A stretch of 64,000 nucleotides of DNA from Yamagishiella unicocca (taxonomy: Eukaryota > Chlorophyta > Chlorophyceae > Chlamydomonadales > Volvocaceae), in the NCBI GenBank assembly GCA_003116995.1, contig BDSL01000017.1, positions 124,001-188,000 of the forward strand. Direction: 5' to 3'. The position numbers were made by a program, and so were the translations under genes. Shown piece after piece: positions 48,901 to 58,431 of this stretch. The notes under the pieces were generated by a model. The model searched no databases and was not told where the DNA came from. It was given only the letters and a program-made list of their open reading frames with translations. How positions within the stretch are numbered: the first letter of the stretch is position 1; every line of letters begins with the position of its first letter.

Positions 48901-51900
48901 ATTTCATCTCGGGATAGGAGGCAAAAGGAAAGCAAGGGAGAGAGGGCTCGAATACCACGCGTGCCGCTCTGACCTCAACCACCCGCCAACTGCCAACTGG
49001 CAACTGCCGACTGCCAGGGGCATTCCGACATCGTCAACAGCGTGGCCTGGAGCCCCGACGGCAAGACCCTGGCCTCTGGCAGCGACGACAAGACCATCCG
49101 CGTGTGGGACACCGCCAGCGGCCAGTGCATCAACACGCTGGAGGTGCGAGGCAGCGGGGCAGTGGGCGGGGGAGCGGGATCGAAACACACACGGGGGGAG
49201 GTGCCGTACGACGGAAATGAATCCGGCAAGCACTTGGCATGTTGACAGTCGAGCGATGGTGGGGGTGGGGGTGGCTACCCCCCTCCATCCCTCACCCGTC
49301 TGCTGCTGCGCCACCCCTCTCACCCGTCGCCCCTCTCAACCGCCGCCCCACGGGACCTTCCATACACGGGTTTTCCTTGCAACCCTCCGCCCCGTGTTCC
49401 CGTGTCCCCGTGTTCCCGCTCCGTCCCCGGCTCTCATAGGGCCCTCTTGACCGCGTCTTCAGCGTGGCGTGGAGCCCAGACGGCAAGGTCCTGGCCAGCG
49501 GCAGCCGTGACATGGTCGTACGGCTGTGGAACGTCAAGAGCGGAGGCTGCTCCGCCACCCTCAAGGTGAGCGGCGGGAGTGGGTTTCGAGGAAAACCCGT
49601 GGATGCCAGAAACACCGTTTAGAACAGCGGCGGGAGGCGGGATGCTAGCTGGGTGGGGGCGGTTAGGGTTTTGTTGGGAACCCAGCAAAGGGTCCGTCCC
49701 CTCACTTGCCGCTCCATCGCAGCACACACCAACCAAACCCCCGCCCTTTCGTCCTCCTCCACTCCCCCTCCGCCGCCTCCTCCTCCTCCACCCCTTCACC
49801 CTGCCGCCTCGCCCCCCTTCACCCTGCCGCCTCGCCCCCCTTCACCCTGCCGCCTCGCCCCCCATCACCCTGCCGCCCACCGGCTACCCCCCCCACCCAC
49901 GCACCGGTTATTTTATGTAAACTCCCACGCACACCCCCACCCCCACGCGGATTCTGGATTCTGTTATATCCCCCCACCCCCACGCGGCTTCCTCGAACCC
50001 CCACGCGGATTCTGGATTCTCTTATACCCCCCGCCCCCCGCCCCACCCCCACAGGGCCACCTGGACAACGTGTACTGCGTGGAGTGGAGCCGCAACGGCA
50101 AGTCCCTGGCCAGCGGCAGCGGCGACAAGAGCATACGGCTGTGGGATGCGGCCAGCGGGCAGTGCGCTGCCACCCTCGAGGTATGATTGAAGGCTGTGGG
50201 TAGGCCCTCGCCTGTCGTGACGAGACGTGATGCGATGCGACGTGATGCGATGCGATGTGACGTAATGTAATGTGTGATATGGTGTGTGATGTGATGTGTG
50301 ATATGATGTGTGATATGATGTGTGGTATGGTGTGTTGTGGTGTGATGTGCCTGCAGGGCCACATCGACAGCGTGTGGAGTATAGCGTGGAGCCCAGGCGG
50401 CAGGGCGCTGGCCAGCGGCAGTGACGACATGACGGTGCGGCTGTGGGACGCGGCAAGCGGAAAGTGCGTCATCAAGCTGCAGGTGGGAGGGGAGGGGGAG
50501 GGGCTGTGGGGCGGACCAGGGGGGCTGTGGGGCGGACCAGGGGGGCCGTGGGGCGGACCAGGGGGGCCGTGGGGCGGACCAGGGGGGCTGTGGGGCGGAC
50601 CAGGGGGGCTGTGGGTGCGGGAGGGGGAGGGGGCTGCGGGTGCGGGAGTGGGAGGGGGCAGCGAGGCAACGCATGGAAGGGAGGGGGGAAGTGCTGCTGC
50701 TGTGATGGAAGGAAGGAGGGCAGTTCGTCCGACGTCCGTGTCGTGACAGTCTGCCTGAGTCTGGGCCGTCTGCCGGTTGGGCTAGGATATCGTGTCCTTG
50801 TGATCCTTGGGTACCACTACCTGCCTCCCCCGCCTCAATACCATCACCTGCCTCCCCCAACCCACCTCCCACCTCCCCCGCCTCAGTACCACCCGCCTTA
50901 AACAAGACCCAACACACCTCCCACCTCCCCCGCCTCAGGGCCACTGCAAGGAGGTCCGCAGTGTGGCGTGGAGCTCAGACGGCAAGTCCCTGGCCAGCGG
51001 CAGCATCGACATGACCATACGGTTGTGGGACGCCACCCGCGCGCAGTGCACCGCCGTGCTGAGGGTGAGTTCTGGCAGCCGCCGGGTAGGGCCCGAGCTG
51101 GAGGCGGGACGACGGCGAGACGGGACGGGCGGGGGGGGTTTGAGGAAGACGGGGGGGGGGAGGGCATAAAACCCCGCATAAAACCCTGGTTGCCCCTCCC
51201 CGCATGTTGCCATGCTGCTCCTCTCTTTATGTTCTCCTGCGCACCTGATTTATTCCTGCCCACCTAATCTGCCCGCCGCCCCCGCCTTCGTTTCTGTCCT
51301 CCGTTTCCTAAGTCGTGTGTGACCGGGCCTCCTCGCCACTCACCCCTCCTGCCCCGGCCGCAGGGCCACTGCGGCTGCGTGTTCAGCGTGGTGTTCAGCC
51401 CGGACGGCCGCACCCTGGCCAGTGGCGGCCGGGACAAGAGCGTGAGGCTGTGGGACACGGCGCGGGGGGAGAGCATCGCCGTGCTGCTGGTGGGTGGGGC
51501 CGGGGGACACACGCTGGGGGGGTGGGCATAGAAACCGGTTACGTGACACGGACAGGATAGCTGGCGACACAGGCTGCGGGAAGGGGCGGCGCGGAGGGGG
51601 CTATATCCCTGCTCGGGGACAGGGGCGGGGTGGGGTGGGGTGGTTGCAGGCAGCCGCCGCATCCCGCTCCTGTCCGCGAGCCTGTTCTGGCGGAGGCGCC
51701 GTCCGGGCAGTCGTCCAGCTGCTCGCACCTCCGGGGGCCGGCGGGAAGACCCTACGCGTCTTGGGGCGATGGGTAGGGGTAGGTAGGGTTGGGTAGGAAC
51801 CGCCAAGTGTACTCGACATGACTTCCTGCCGCCCCTGCTCCTGCTCCTGAAAGTCCTCTTGTGCCGCCCCTGCTCCTACCCATGTTCGTCCCCCTCGCCC

Positions 51901-52156
51901 TGCTGCTGCTCCTGACCATCCTCTAGTGCCGCCCCTGCTCCTACCCATGTTGATCTCGCCCTGCTGCTGCTGATGCTGCTGTCAGGGTCACCCGGACGAC
52001 GTCAACTGCGTGGCCTGGAGCGCCGATGGCCGCTCCCTGGCCAGCGCCAGCGACGACGAGACCATCCGCGTGTATGTGCGCGAGGAGGACCCGCGGCCCG
52101 CAGCTCCAGGGAAGGCTGCCGACCCACGGGTCAAAAGCCGCACGAGCGGCAAGTGA
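39905..52156 (+). CDS. TIR-like / NACHT / WD40 STAND protein (NLR-like), 5' end not found
   Basis: Seventeen phase-consistent exons give 1425 aa: 39905-40883, 41153-41282, 41699-43039, then 14 WD40 exons at 43704-43829, 44368-44502, 45020-45145, 45814-45942, 46917-47042, 47851-47976, 48482-48616, 49018-49143, 49440-49565, 50055-50180, 50357-50482, 50939-51064, 51364-51489 and 51986-52156 (TGA). Numbering starts at the first full codon. Residues 1-250 form a TIR-like domain ([10 protein letters not shown] at 72-81, then [14 protein letters not shown] and [10 protein letters not shown]). Walker A is GGSGQGKST (271-279) and Walker B is [12 protein letters not shown] (370-381). A Ser/Ala-rich insert follows, then [11 protein letters not shown] (sensor region) and a helical arm. 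WD blades start at 817 (pattern [14 protein letters not shown]...RLWD). The frame is open back to 39625 but with no ATG; the acceptor at 39904 implies an upstream exon. ATG 40009 is an alternative start. The architecture suggests an intracellular sensor that oligomerises on ligand binding by the propeller; the ligand is unknown. Confidence 0.88.
41466..41531. repeat. 16-bp minisatellite in NLR intron 2
   Basis: About four copies of GTGAGGGGGTGGCACA between exons 2 and 3 of the NLR-like gene. Confidence 0.85.
43040..43370 (+). repeat. 54-bp minisatellite containing the exon 3 splice donor
   Basis: Six tandem copies of a 54-bp unit that begins exactly at the exon 3 donor (CTGGAG|GTGAGC) and ends in GCCGCGCTGGAG. 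Each unit recreates the same exon end and donor, except the fourth boundary, where GTGAGC is lost (GAGGCGGGGTGG). Because 54 is a multiple of three, the array stays open and reads as an 18-residue repeat ([18 protein letters not shown]). Confidence 0.9.
44524..44758. repeat. 11-bp minisatellite in the intron after WD blade 2
   Basis: About 21 copies of CCGTGTAACAA-type units. The first few are variants with AAAAA. Each unit contains TGTAA, the algal poly(A) signal sequence. Confidence 0.92.
45943..46845 (+). repeat. 22-bp minisatellite filling the intron after WD blade 4
   Basis: About 41 copies of a 22-bp unit (GTGAGTGAGGGGGGCTGTGG plus AT). The array starts exactly at the donor of the blade 4 exon (CTGGAT|GTGAGT), and nearly every unit repeats both GAT and the GTGAGT donor. 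It ends about 70 bp before the blade 5 acceptor. Confidence 0.95.
47100..47285. repeat. 38-bp minisatellite in the intron after WD blade 5
   Basis: Nearly five copies of a 38-bp unit containing GCCGGCAGTGTCTACCCGCC and GTAACCCTTCC. Related sequence (GGCAGTTGCTACCCGCC, GTAACCCTTCTCCCCGCC) occurs in the intron after blade 1 at 44120-44170, so the two introns share ancestry. Confidence 0.88.
47515..47620. repeat. G-rich minisatellite (GAGAGAGGGGTGACGAGG type)
   Basis: Four to five imperfect copies of a unit of about 22-24 bp in the intron before WD blade 6. Confidence 0.75.
47977..48120. repeat. G-rich minisatellite after WD blade 6
   Basis: Imperfect repeats of GGGGGGCCGCGAGGGGGGCA-like units start at the donor of the blade 6 exon. 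Confidence 0.8.
48407..48468. repeat. Interstitial telomeric repeat (CCCTAAA)n
   Basis: About eight near-perfect CCCTAAA units (one CCTTAAA variant) sit 14 bp before the acceptor of the WD blade 7 exon. GGGTTTTAGGGTTTTAGGG on the opposite strand sense lies nearby at about 48817-48835. The motif is Arabidopsis-type and is used as a telomere repeat by several volvocine algae. Confidence 0.92.
48617..48780. repeat. Recurring intronic short element, best-preserved copy
   Basis: The copy reads GGGTTCGAGGAAGACCCGTGG, TTATAAGAGAATCCGCG, then AAGGACCGGTTACACGACATG and GTATAATAGC, ending near TTCGGACACATAGC. Parts recur in other NLR introns at about 41338-41375, 43640-43665, 43858-43920, 44285-44330, 44765-44830, 44955-44985, 45436-45465, 47405-47460, 47748-47815, 49366-49395, 49582-49620, 49905-50035, 51138-51185 and 51525-51560, in both orientations. 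Outside the gene, similar pieces occur near 31275 and 62185. No coding capacity. Confidence 0.65.
49796..49885. repeat. 23-bp C-rich minisatellite before WD blade 10
   Basis: About four copies of CCTTCACCCTGCCGCCTCGC-type units in the intron between blades 9 and 10. Confidence 0.8.
50495..50620. repeat. 21-bp minisatellite after WD blade 11
   Basis: About six copies of a 21-bp unit containing GGGGCTGTGGGGCGGACCAG, starting shortly after the blade 11 donor. Confidence 0.88.
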
Positions 52157-53640
52157 CGGCGGGACTGACCAGCGGCGGTCGGCGCACCGCCACCTCCTGC
52201 GCAATGCGCTGTTAGGTATCAAGGCGGCGTTGGTTTCGTGGTTTACCATGCTGTGGTGACTCCTGTGGGGAGGTGTGCTGCGCTTAATGACTTCTTGGAT
52301 GCGGGGGGCTGATGCAATGGGGAGGGGAGGGGCTGAAGAACGGGGTTGACAGGGGGAGGAGGAGGAGGCCTGTGACCATTACCATTATTTATTTCCGGCG
52401 GACGGCCACGGCGTTGTGCCTGGGTCGTTCCTGCAAGGGGCGCGCATGGCGCGATACTGTGAGAGGTGAACTTGTGGCTTCCTTCGGCGTGGTTGGAGTT
52501 GCGGAGCTCGCTGTGGGGAGGCCACCCGCACCGGAAATGGGGGGGAGCCTAAGGTCCCGGTTGGACACCTAAACAGGCAACTAGGCTACCTTGCTACCTG
52601 GCGGGCGGGCGGGCGGGCTCGCTCATTAGGTTAGGGTGGTTGCCTAAGCAGCCGGCGCTAAGTGTCCGTGCGGGCGTGCGGGCGTTTATCGGAAAGAGAA
52701 GAGATTATGTCGCATGAACTGGTACTGAATGTATCACACAAAATGGGGCGCACTGCCTTGATGCATGGCGGTGAATATGTTCATGCTCATTGTTTGCAAT
52801 AGCTGAGGTCGATGGATCTTCGTATTGGCCGGTGAGCGTAACTGGCTGCCTGGCTTGGCGGACTGGCGCCCAGACGTCAGCGGGGGGAAGGTCGGGCGTC
52901 CGGGGGTGTCTCCGGGGGTGCATCCATCGTGTATGTGTTTTGCGGTCCATCTTGACACCCATCGGTGCGAACTGCCGGCGGCATGGCGCGATGCCGCTGT
53001 CGTGGTGGGTTTCAGGCACCGGCGGCGGCCGCGGCGGCGGCGCGAGTGGCTACTGCCGCGTCGCGTCCCAAGGCGCCGTACAGGCAGCAATAGCGGCAGT
53101 AGCGGCAGCAGCAGCGTCTCCGTCCACCAAGCGGGGCAGGGCGTTGCGAGCCATTTTAGGCAGGTGCTAGGTAGCAGTTGCAGCGATGACCTATCCGAGC
53201 GATGGTACCGGTGGTAGTTAGTAATTAGCGAAGAAGGTTTGATGGAAATTTCGAGCGGGGGCGCTGAGGCTTGAGATTCACCAAGCGAGGGCGTAAGAGA
53301 TGTCGAGGGTGAGGTAATCGTGGGCCATGCAGCTGGTCTGAAGTGGATCCCGGAAGTGAGAGCCGGTGGCCGCTGTGAACGGCTGCAGTAGTGCTGCTTG
53401 TGTAGGGGTGATCTTTCACTGGGACGATAAGGCCTTGGAGGGCGTGATGTGGCGGCAGAAAAATGTCTACTGGTGCAGGAATTACTTGTCGCTTGATTTC
53501 GGCTGGGGGCGGTAGAGCCGCATGTTCCTGTAAAAAGGTGCGCCCGGCGGACAAATTGGAGTGACCGCCCGGCTGATTGTGTGCTGTTCGTACGGCACCA
53601 AGGCGGCAACAAATATGTCGTCATAGTTACCATGTAAAGC
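52157..53640. other. Downstream region of the NLR-like gene
   Basis: No further WD40 exon is seen after the TGA at 52154-52156. A 299-codon minus frame (53633-52734, Ser/Arg/Pro-rich) has no motif and no splice context, so I do not call it. The 3' UTR end was not identified; the first TGTAA I see is far downstream. Confidence 0.4.
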
Positions 53641-53943
53641 TTAAGTTCAGTTGTATTTCTGTGCCGTAACAGTATGTGTTACGGATTGGTATCGGGCGCG
53701 AGGTTGATGGGAAGAGGTTGTTGGGTGTGTGTGTAAAGGTTGTTGTGTGGGGGGGAGGGCAAACGGCGCCGGCAGTGAGCTAGCGTCGGATCGAAACGCC
53801 ACCAGGCCACACCAACCCCCTCCGCACTCCCCTACCGTGTTCACCCACCCCCTCAACCAAGTCTTCACTAACACACCCCAAGCGGTCGCCTGGTCGAGGG
53901 ATGAGTATAATCAGCTATCAGCTATTAGGGCTTCCTCTGGTCT

Positions 53944-56900
53944 TCACATATACCCCACTTCCTCTGGGCGCCCTCCCCCCTCCCCCGCCTGCTCCACCGC
54001 TCCCCCCTCCCCCGCCTGCTCCACCGCTCCCCCCTCCCCCGCCTGCTCCACCGCTCCCCCCTCCCCCGCCCGCTCCACCGCTCCCCCCTCCGCCGCCTGC
54101 TCCACCGCTCCCTCCTCCACCGCCTGCTCCACCAGCGCCCGCAAGCAGCGTTCCATTGCCGACAAGGACAACAGCGAAGACAGCCGGTGGTCGCCTCCAA
54201 ACACCACTTCCAACGTGGCAGGTGCTGGCGGTGCGCCCCTCAGCCCGGAGCCCTGGCCCGACCCCAAGCCCCCGGGCGCACCAACCTGGGGCCCCCGCGC
54301 CACGAACCCAGTACCCTGCACCGCTCCGAATCCCATGCCGCCATACGCACCGGCTCCTGCTGCTCCTGCTGCTGCTCCTGCTGCTCCTACTGCTGCTCCT
54401 GCTGCTCCTGCTGCTCCTGCTGCTGCTGCTGCTGCTGCTCCTGCTCCTGCTGCTCCTGCTGCTGCTGCTGCTCCTGCTGCTGCTGCTCCTGCTGCTGCTG
54501 CTGCTCCTGCTGCTGCTGCTGCTCCTGCTCCTGCTGCTGTTGCTCCTGCTGCTGCTCCTGCTGCTGCTGCTGCTGCTCCTGCTGCTCCTACTGCTGCTGC
54601 TGCTGCTCCTGCTGCTCCTGCTGCTCCTGCTGCTGCTGCTGCTGCTCCTGCTCCTGCTGCTCCTACTCCTGCTGCTGCTGCTCCTGCTGCTGCTGCTGCT
54701 CCTGCTGCTGCTGCTGCTCCTGCTCCTGCTGCTGTTGCTCCTGCTGCTGCTCCTGCTGCTGCTGCTGCTGCTCCTGCTGCTCCTACTGCTGCTGCTGCTG
54801 CTCCTGCTGCTCCTGCTGCTCCTGCTGCTGCTGCTCCTGCTGCTGCTGCTGCTGCTCCTGCTGCTGCTCCTGCTGCTCTTGCTGCTCCTGCCGCCGCCAC
54901 GACTGCTGTCCCCGCTGCCGGCTCTAGCTTGACTGCGGCGGCAGGGGCGGCGGCGGCGATGATGGCCGCGTGCAGCGCCTCCACGTGCTCCAGGGGCACC
55001 ACTTCATCAGCGCTGCCGTGCAAGATCACAACCGGAACGCCAACCCGCACAGGCTCAACCGCCGCCGCGGGCCCAACAGCCACCGTTGTCGCCGCCGCTG
55101 CAACCGTCGCAGCGATACCCCCACGGCCCCCTCCCAGTTGCCCCAGCCCTGCCAGCGGCCCCAAGTAGGCGACCCCTGGCCGCAGCGGCTCCGACCGACC
55201 CATGGGACTGTGCAGCAGGTGCAGGCGGCCCTGCCGGAAGTACGCCGCGCCCACGGCGTCCCCGCCGTCGAGTTGGTACGGCGACTCCAGGGGCACGCCC
55301 CCTCCCGCCAGCACGCGCCGCTGGTCCTCCGCCGCCAGCGCAGCCCAGCGGACCTCCGAGATGTCCGCTGCGGGCGCCACCAGCAGCAGCGACGAGATGG
55401 TGGGTCCGACGCATGAGCCCGCTGCGGCGGTTGCGGCGGTTGCGGCGGTTGCGGCGGTTGCGGAAGTGTTGCTGTGGTGGGCGGGTGCGATGGTGTCGGC
55501 GGAGCTGCGCGCAGGGAGGTCTTCCCTGGCCGCGTGGCGGTCTTCCCTGGCGGCGGCACGGTCACCGCAGCAGGCTGGAGTCCGCGGGGGCGGCCGGGAC
55601 TGATGTGGTTCCGGAGCGGCCTCCGCCATCTGGGCCAGCCGCAGCGCCACCCAGCCGCCGATGGAGCTGCCTGTATATGGGGCAGACGTAATAGGGCCTT
55701 GCTTGCGGTGGGGCTCGACCAGCGGGAAAAGCCGGCATCGCCAACGTGCAGTGGAGGTCCGGAGGGGTGGCACTGATGGTCGGCGCACATACTCGGAGCC
55801 GCCGCCGACGCCAGACGCAGCCGTCTGGCTTCTCCTACGTATCCGACGACGGGGTTCCTCTCTACCCACCGCCCCCAACCCCCAATCCCGGACCCCCAAC
55901 CCCCAACCCCCAAGCCCCGACAAACCCCACAGACACGTCACAGTTTATCGGCAAGTTCACAAACCTCACCTATCACCACCACCCGTCGCGCCGACACCAC
56001 TCGGCTCAGGATCGCCGCCGCGTCCTCAAGCCAGTCCTGCAGGCCGCACGCCTCGAAGGGCGGCCCGCGGGATGCTCCGAAACCCGAGTAGTCGAAGCAA
56101 ACAAACTCAAAGCCGCACGACACGGCGAGAGACAGCGACCTCCGCACCTTGGCTCTGAGCGGGCACATGGGCAAGTGTCGGGTGGTCAGCGCACATGAGC
56201 GTATGGGGACGTTGGTTGTTAGGAAACCGGTGAATCGAAACAGGAGGAAAAACGCGTGGATGGAACAGGACGGGGCCCAGGAGCATGATGTGGGGGAATG
56301 GAAGTGGTGAGAGGATGAGAGGCGGGGGAAGACCGTGGAGACCATGAAGACCTGGAGTCAGCAACTAAGTCGCCGTGCTGTAGCCCGTATACGGTGCTGC
56401 GGTATGTTGGCTTGTTGCCCATCCAGACAGCTGCCCTCACGCGCCTGGCCGTTGCCAGCCTCCTCCCTAGCTCTCTCACCCGGCCATGCTGCTCTTGAGG
56501 CCGTTACAGAACAGCACGCAAACGGCTGGTCGGTGTGATGTGGAGGGGGGCGAGGAGGGCGAGGGCGAGGAGGGCGAGGAGGGCGAGGAGGGCGAGGGCG
56601 AGGGCGAGGAGGGCGAGGAGGGCGAGGAGGGCGAGGAGGGCGAGGAGGGCGAGGAGGGCGAGGAGGGCGAGGAGGGCGAGGAGGGCGAGGGCGAGGGCGA
56701 GGAGGGCGAGGAGGGCGAGGGCGAGGAGGGCGAGGAGGGCGAGGAGGGCGAGGGCGAGGAGGAGGGCGAGGGCGAGGAGGAGGAGGGCGTGCCCGGCGGC
56801 AGGAAGTGGCGATAAGCTACAGCCGCCCCTGAAGGACCGCGGGGAAGCCAACGCAGCGGCAGCGACTCAACGTCCAAATCCAGATCCAACCCTAAGGTAG

Positions 56901-57162
56901 GCGAAGGCGGCGGCAGCTGGGCGCTGCCGTTCCCGCTGCTGGCCATTGCAGCCGGACCCCCGCTGCTGCCCCTGCTGCAGCGACCCAACCGACCGCTGGC
57001 GGCAAGGGTGCGGCAAACAAGTGGGCTCAGCCCGGGTGGGTTGTGTGGTACGACGTCAAAGATGTGCAGCAGCGGCAGCACGAGGCGGAAAGCCCCCGAG
57101 GCGCGGGCAGTCGCGTTGGGACCGCTGGCGACTAGGGGTCGCAGCAGCAGCCCCCGGCTCAT
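53944..57162 (-). CDS. ABHD10-like alpha/beta hydrolase with long Ser/Pro and Ala/Gly inserts
   Basis: Three exons join in phase into 864 aa: 57162-56480, 56154-55970 and 55670-53944. The real ATG at 57162 opens a basic, Ser/Ala-rich leader that could be an organelle transit peptide. CNGLKSSMAG at the end of exon 1 and VCFDYSGFGASRG in exon 2 match the oxyanion-hole and strand-4 regions of the ABHD10/acyl-thioesterase type. The nucleophile elbow GSSIGG is formed across the exon 2/3 junction (Ser292). The acid is Asp511 (VILHGSADEVV) and the base His784 (GGDHRL). A Ser/Pro tract of about 80 residues precedes the fold core. A very long Ala/Gly tract of about 200 residues lies between Asp511 and His784, and Glu/Gly/Ala repeats end the protein. 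Likely a serine hydrolase (depalmitoylase or esterase); substrate unknown. It runs convergent to the NLR-like gene. Confidence 0.82.
53975..54135. repeat. 30-bp tandem repeat at the 3' end of the hydrolase gene
   Basis: About five copies of a unit with CCGCCTGCTCCACCGCTCCC. In the coding sense it gives a repeated EGGAVEQAG motif at the C-terminus. Confidence 0.8.
54355..54895. repeat. Long CTG/CCT trinucleotide tract encoding poly-Ala/Gly
   Basis: Over 500 bp of CTGCTGCTCCTGCTGC-type triplets. On the minus (coding) strand these are GCA and GGA codons for Ala and Gly. A sub-block of about 200 bp is duplicated inside the tract (VGAAGAAAAAAGAAAGATAA appears twice). Confidence 0.95.
56545..56795. 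repeat. GAGGGC-type hexanucleotide tract encoding Ser/Pro
   Basis: GGCGAGGAGGGCGAGG repeats in exon 1 of the hydrolase gene. On the coding strand they give a Ser-Pro-Ser-Ser tract of about 80 residues, reminiscent of hydroxyproline-rich wall proteins. Confidence 0.93.
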
Positions 57163-58431
57163 GTGTAATACGCAGCTGATGCCGCCTCAGTTGTCACACG
57201 CTTTATGGTAAGGTGTGTTAGCCGGATAGCTGGATAGGGCGAGCCAGCGAGAGATGAATGGTCGCGGGACGTAGAGTGATTTATTTGCCTAAGCGAAGGC
57301 GTGCAGGCCGACCTGTCACCTGAATATCTGGTGAGATGAACAGCAGCTCATAGTTTCGTTTTTGTGCAGAATTGTTTGGTCAAGTACCGCCAAACGCGGA
57401 GCTGCGGGCCTATCGTACGTTAACCCTGCACAAGGAACGCACGTACCTACCTACGTGCTCCCATACATGGCGATTACCCAATGCGCCCCCAAAAGGCCCT
57501 CGGGTAATTTGTTGGTCAGGCGGTGGCTGGCCGGGAGGCCCAGTCATCAGACTAGAGCTGCAGCAGACCAAGAGCGGAGCAGCGACGCGGTGAAGTGTCA
57601 TGCATCCTGGGGTATTGAGAACGAGACAGCCTCACTACAGAGCGTGAAGCATTCTTTTCGTAGCCACTGGTGGGGAACTGGTACACAGATCGCGTCTCAG
57701 ACGCATTTTAGGCATCGGTCTCCGCACTGGACAGCGCTGCGCAATCGATCTGGATCGAGGGCACCCTAGCTGTTATGATGCTGCAGGATACACATACATG
57801 TTCGTTGTATACAGGATGATGGGTCGACTATCCGACCTTAACTTCTGACTGCTGGTCTCCACTGCAACAGCAGCGCAAACCCAATGTTCCTCTTCACCAC
57901 CAATTCCATCCCGTCGCAAGACCTGAGCAGTCAGCGCGATGGATTACGAGCTGCAGTGCACATTGCCATCATCCACGCAACGTACACCAGCCTTCCGCAC
58001 TCCGTTGTGCAGCAATGTGTGGCGAACTACGCCCCTGGCCCTCCGGTCATGCTCTCAATACACATCTAATCGCAGTGTCTCGTGTAAGGTTCACGGTCCG
58101 TGCAGGTGATGGTAAACATACCCTCGACACCCCTACCTATGCACAAAACAAACCCTTCAGCAAGCTACCGCCTGTCTACCGAGGTGTTTCCAGGACACCT
58201 TGATACATGCCTGTTTCGTCCCGCTACGCGCAACGCACGCTGTCGCCAGGTAGAGACTCACATGCATCCATAAACAATGCGCGCTACCTCATGCCACGGC
58301 TATCGCGCCCAGCCTGCGCCAGCAAGCAGCTGAATAACGCCGCCTTTCTGCTCATGGGTACGCACCCACCGCTGCTACAACCTGACTCGACGGAACGAAC
58401 GGCCGAAGGTTTCCGGGCTGATGCCAAAGAT
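57163..58431. other. Intergenic region between hydrolase and mutase genes
   Basis: Frames of up to 150 codons occur (58207-58659 plus is antisense to the mutase 3' exon). No motif or splice-consistent exon supports a gene here. It should contain the hydrolase promoter and the mutase 3' UTR, which I could not delimit. Confidence 0.4.

Noticed and set aside
52734..53633. 299-codon minus-strand Ser/Arg/Pro-rich frame
   Set aside because: No domain, no clear start context and no splice partner; composition matches background.
54187..54932. Plus-strand Cys/Ser-rich and poly-Leu frames
   Set aside because: Antisense readings of the CTG/CCT triplet tract; the minus strand carries the hydrolase with triad motifs and consistent splice phases.
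56504..56900. Glu/Gly-, Arg/Ala- and Leu/Ala-repeat frames
   Set aside because: Other-frame shadows of the GAGGGC hexanucleotide tract in exon 1 of the hydrolase gene.
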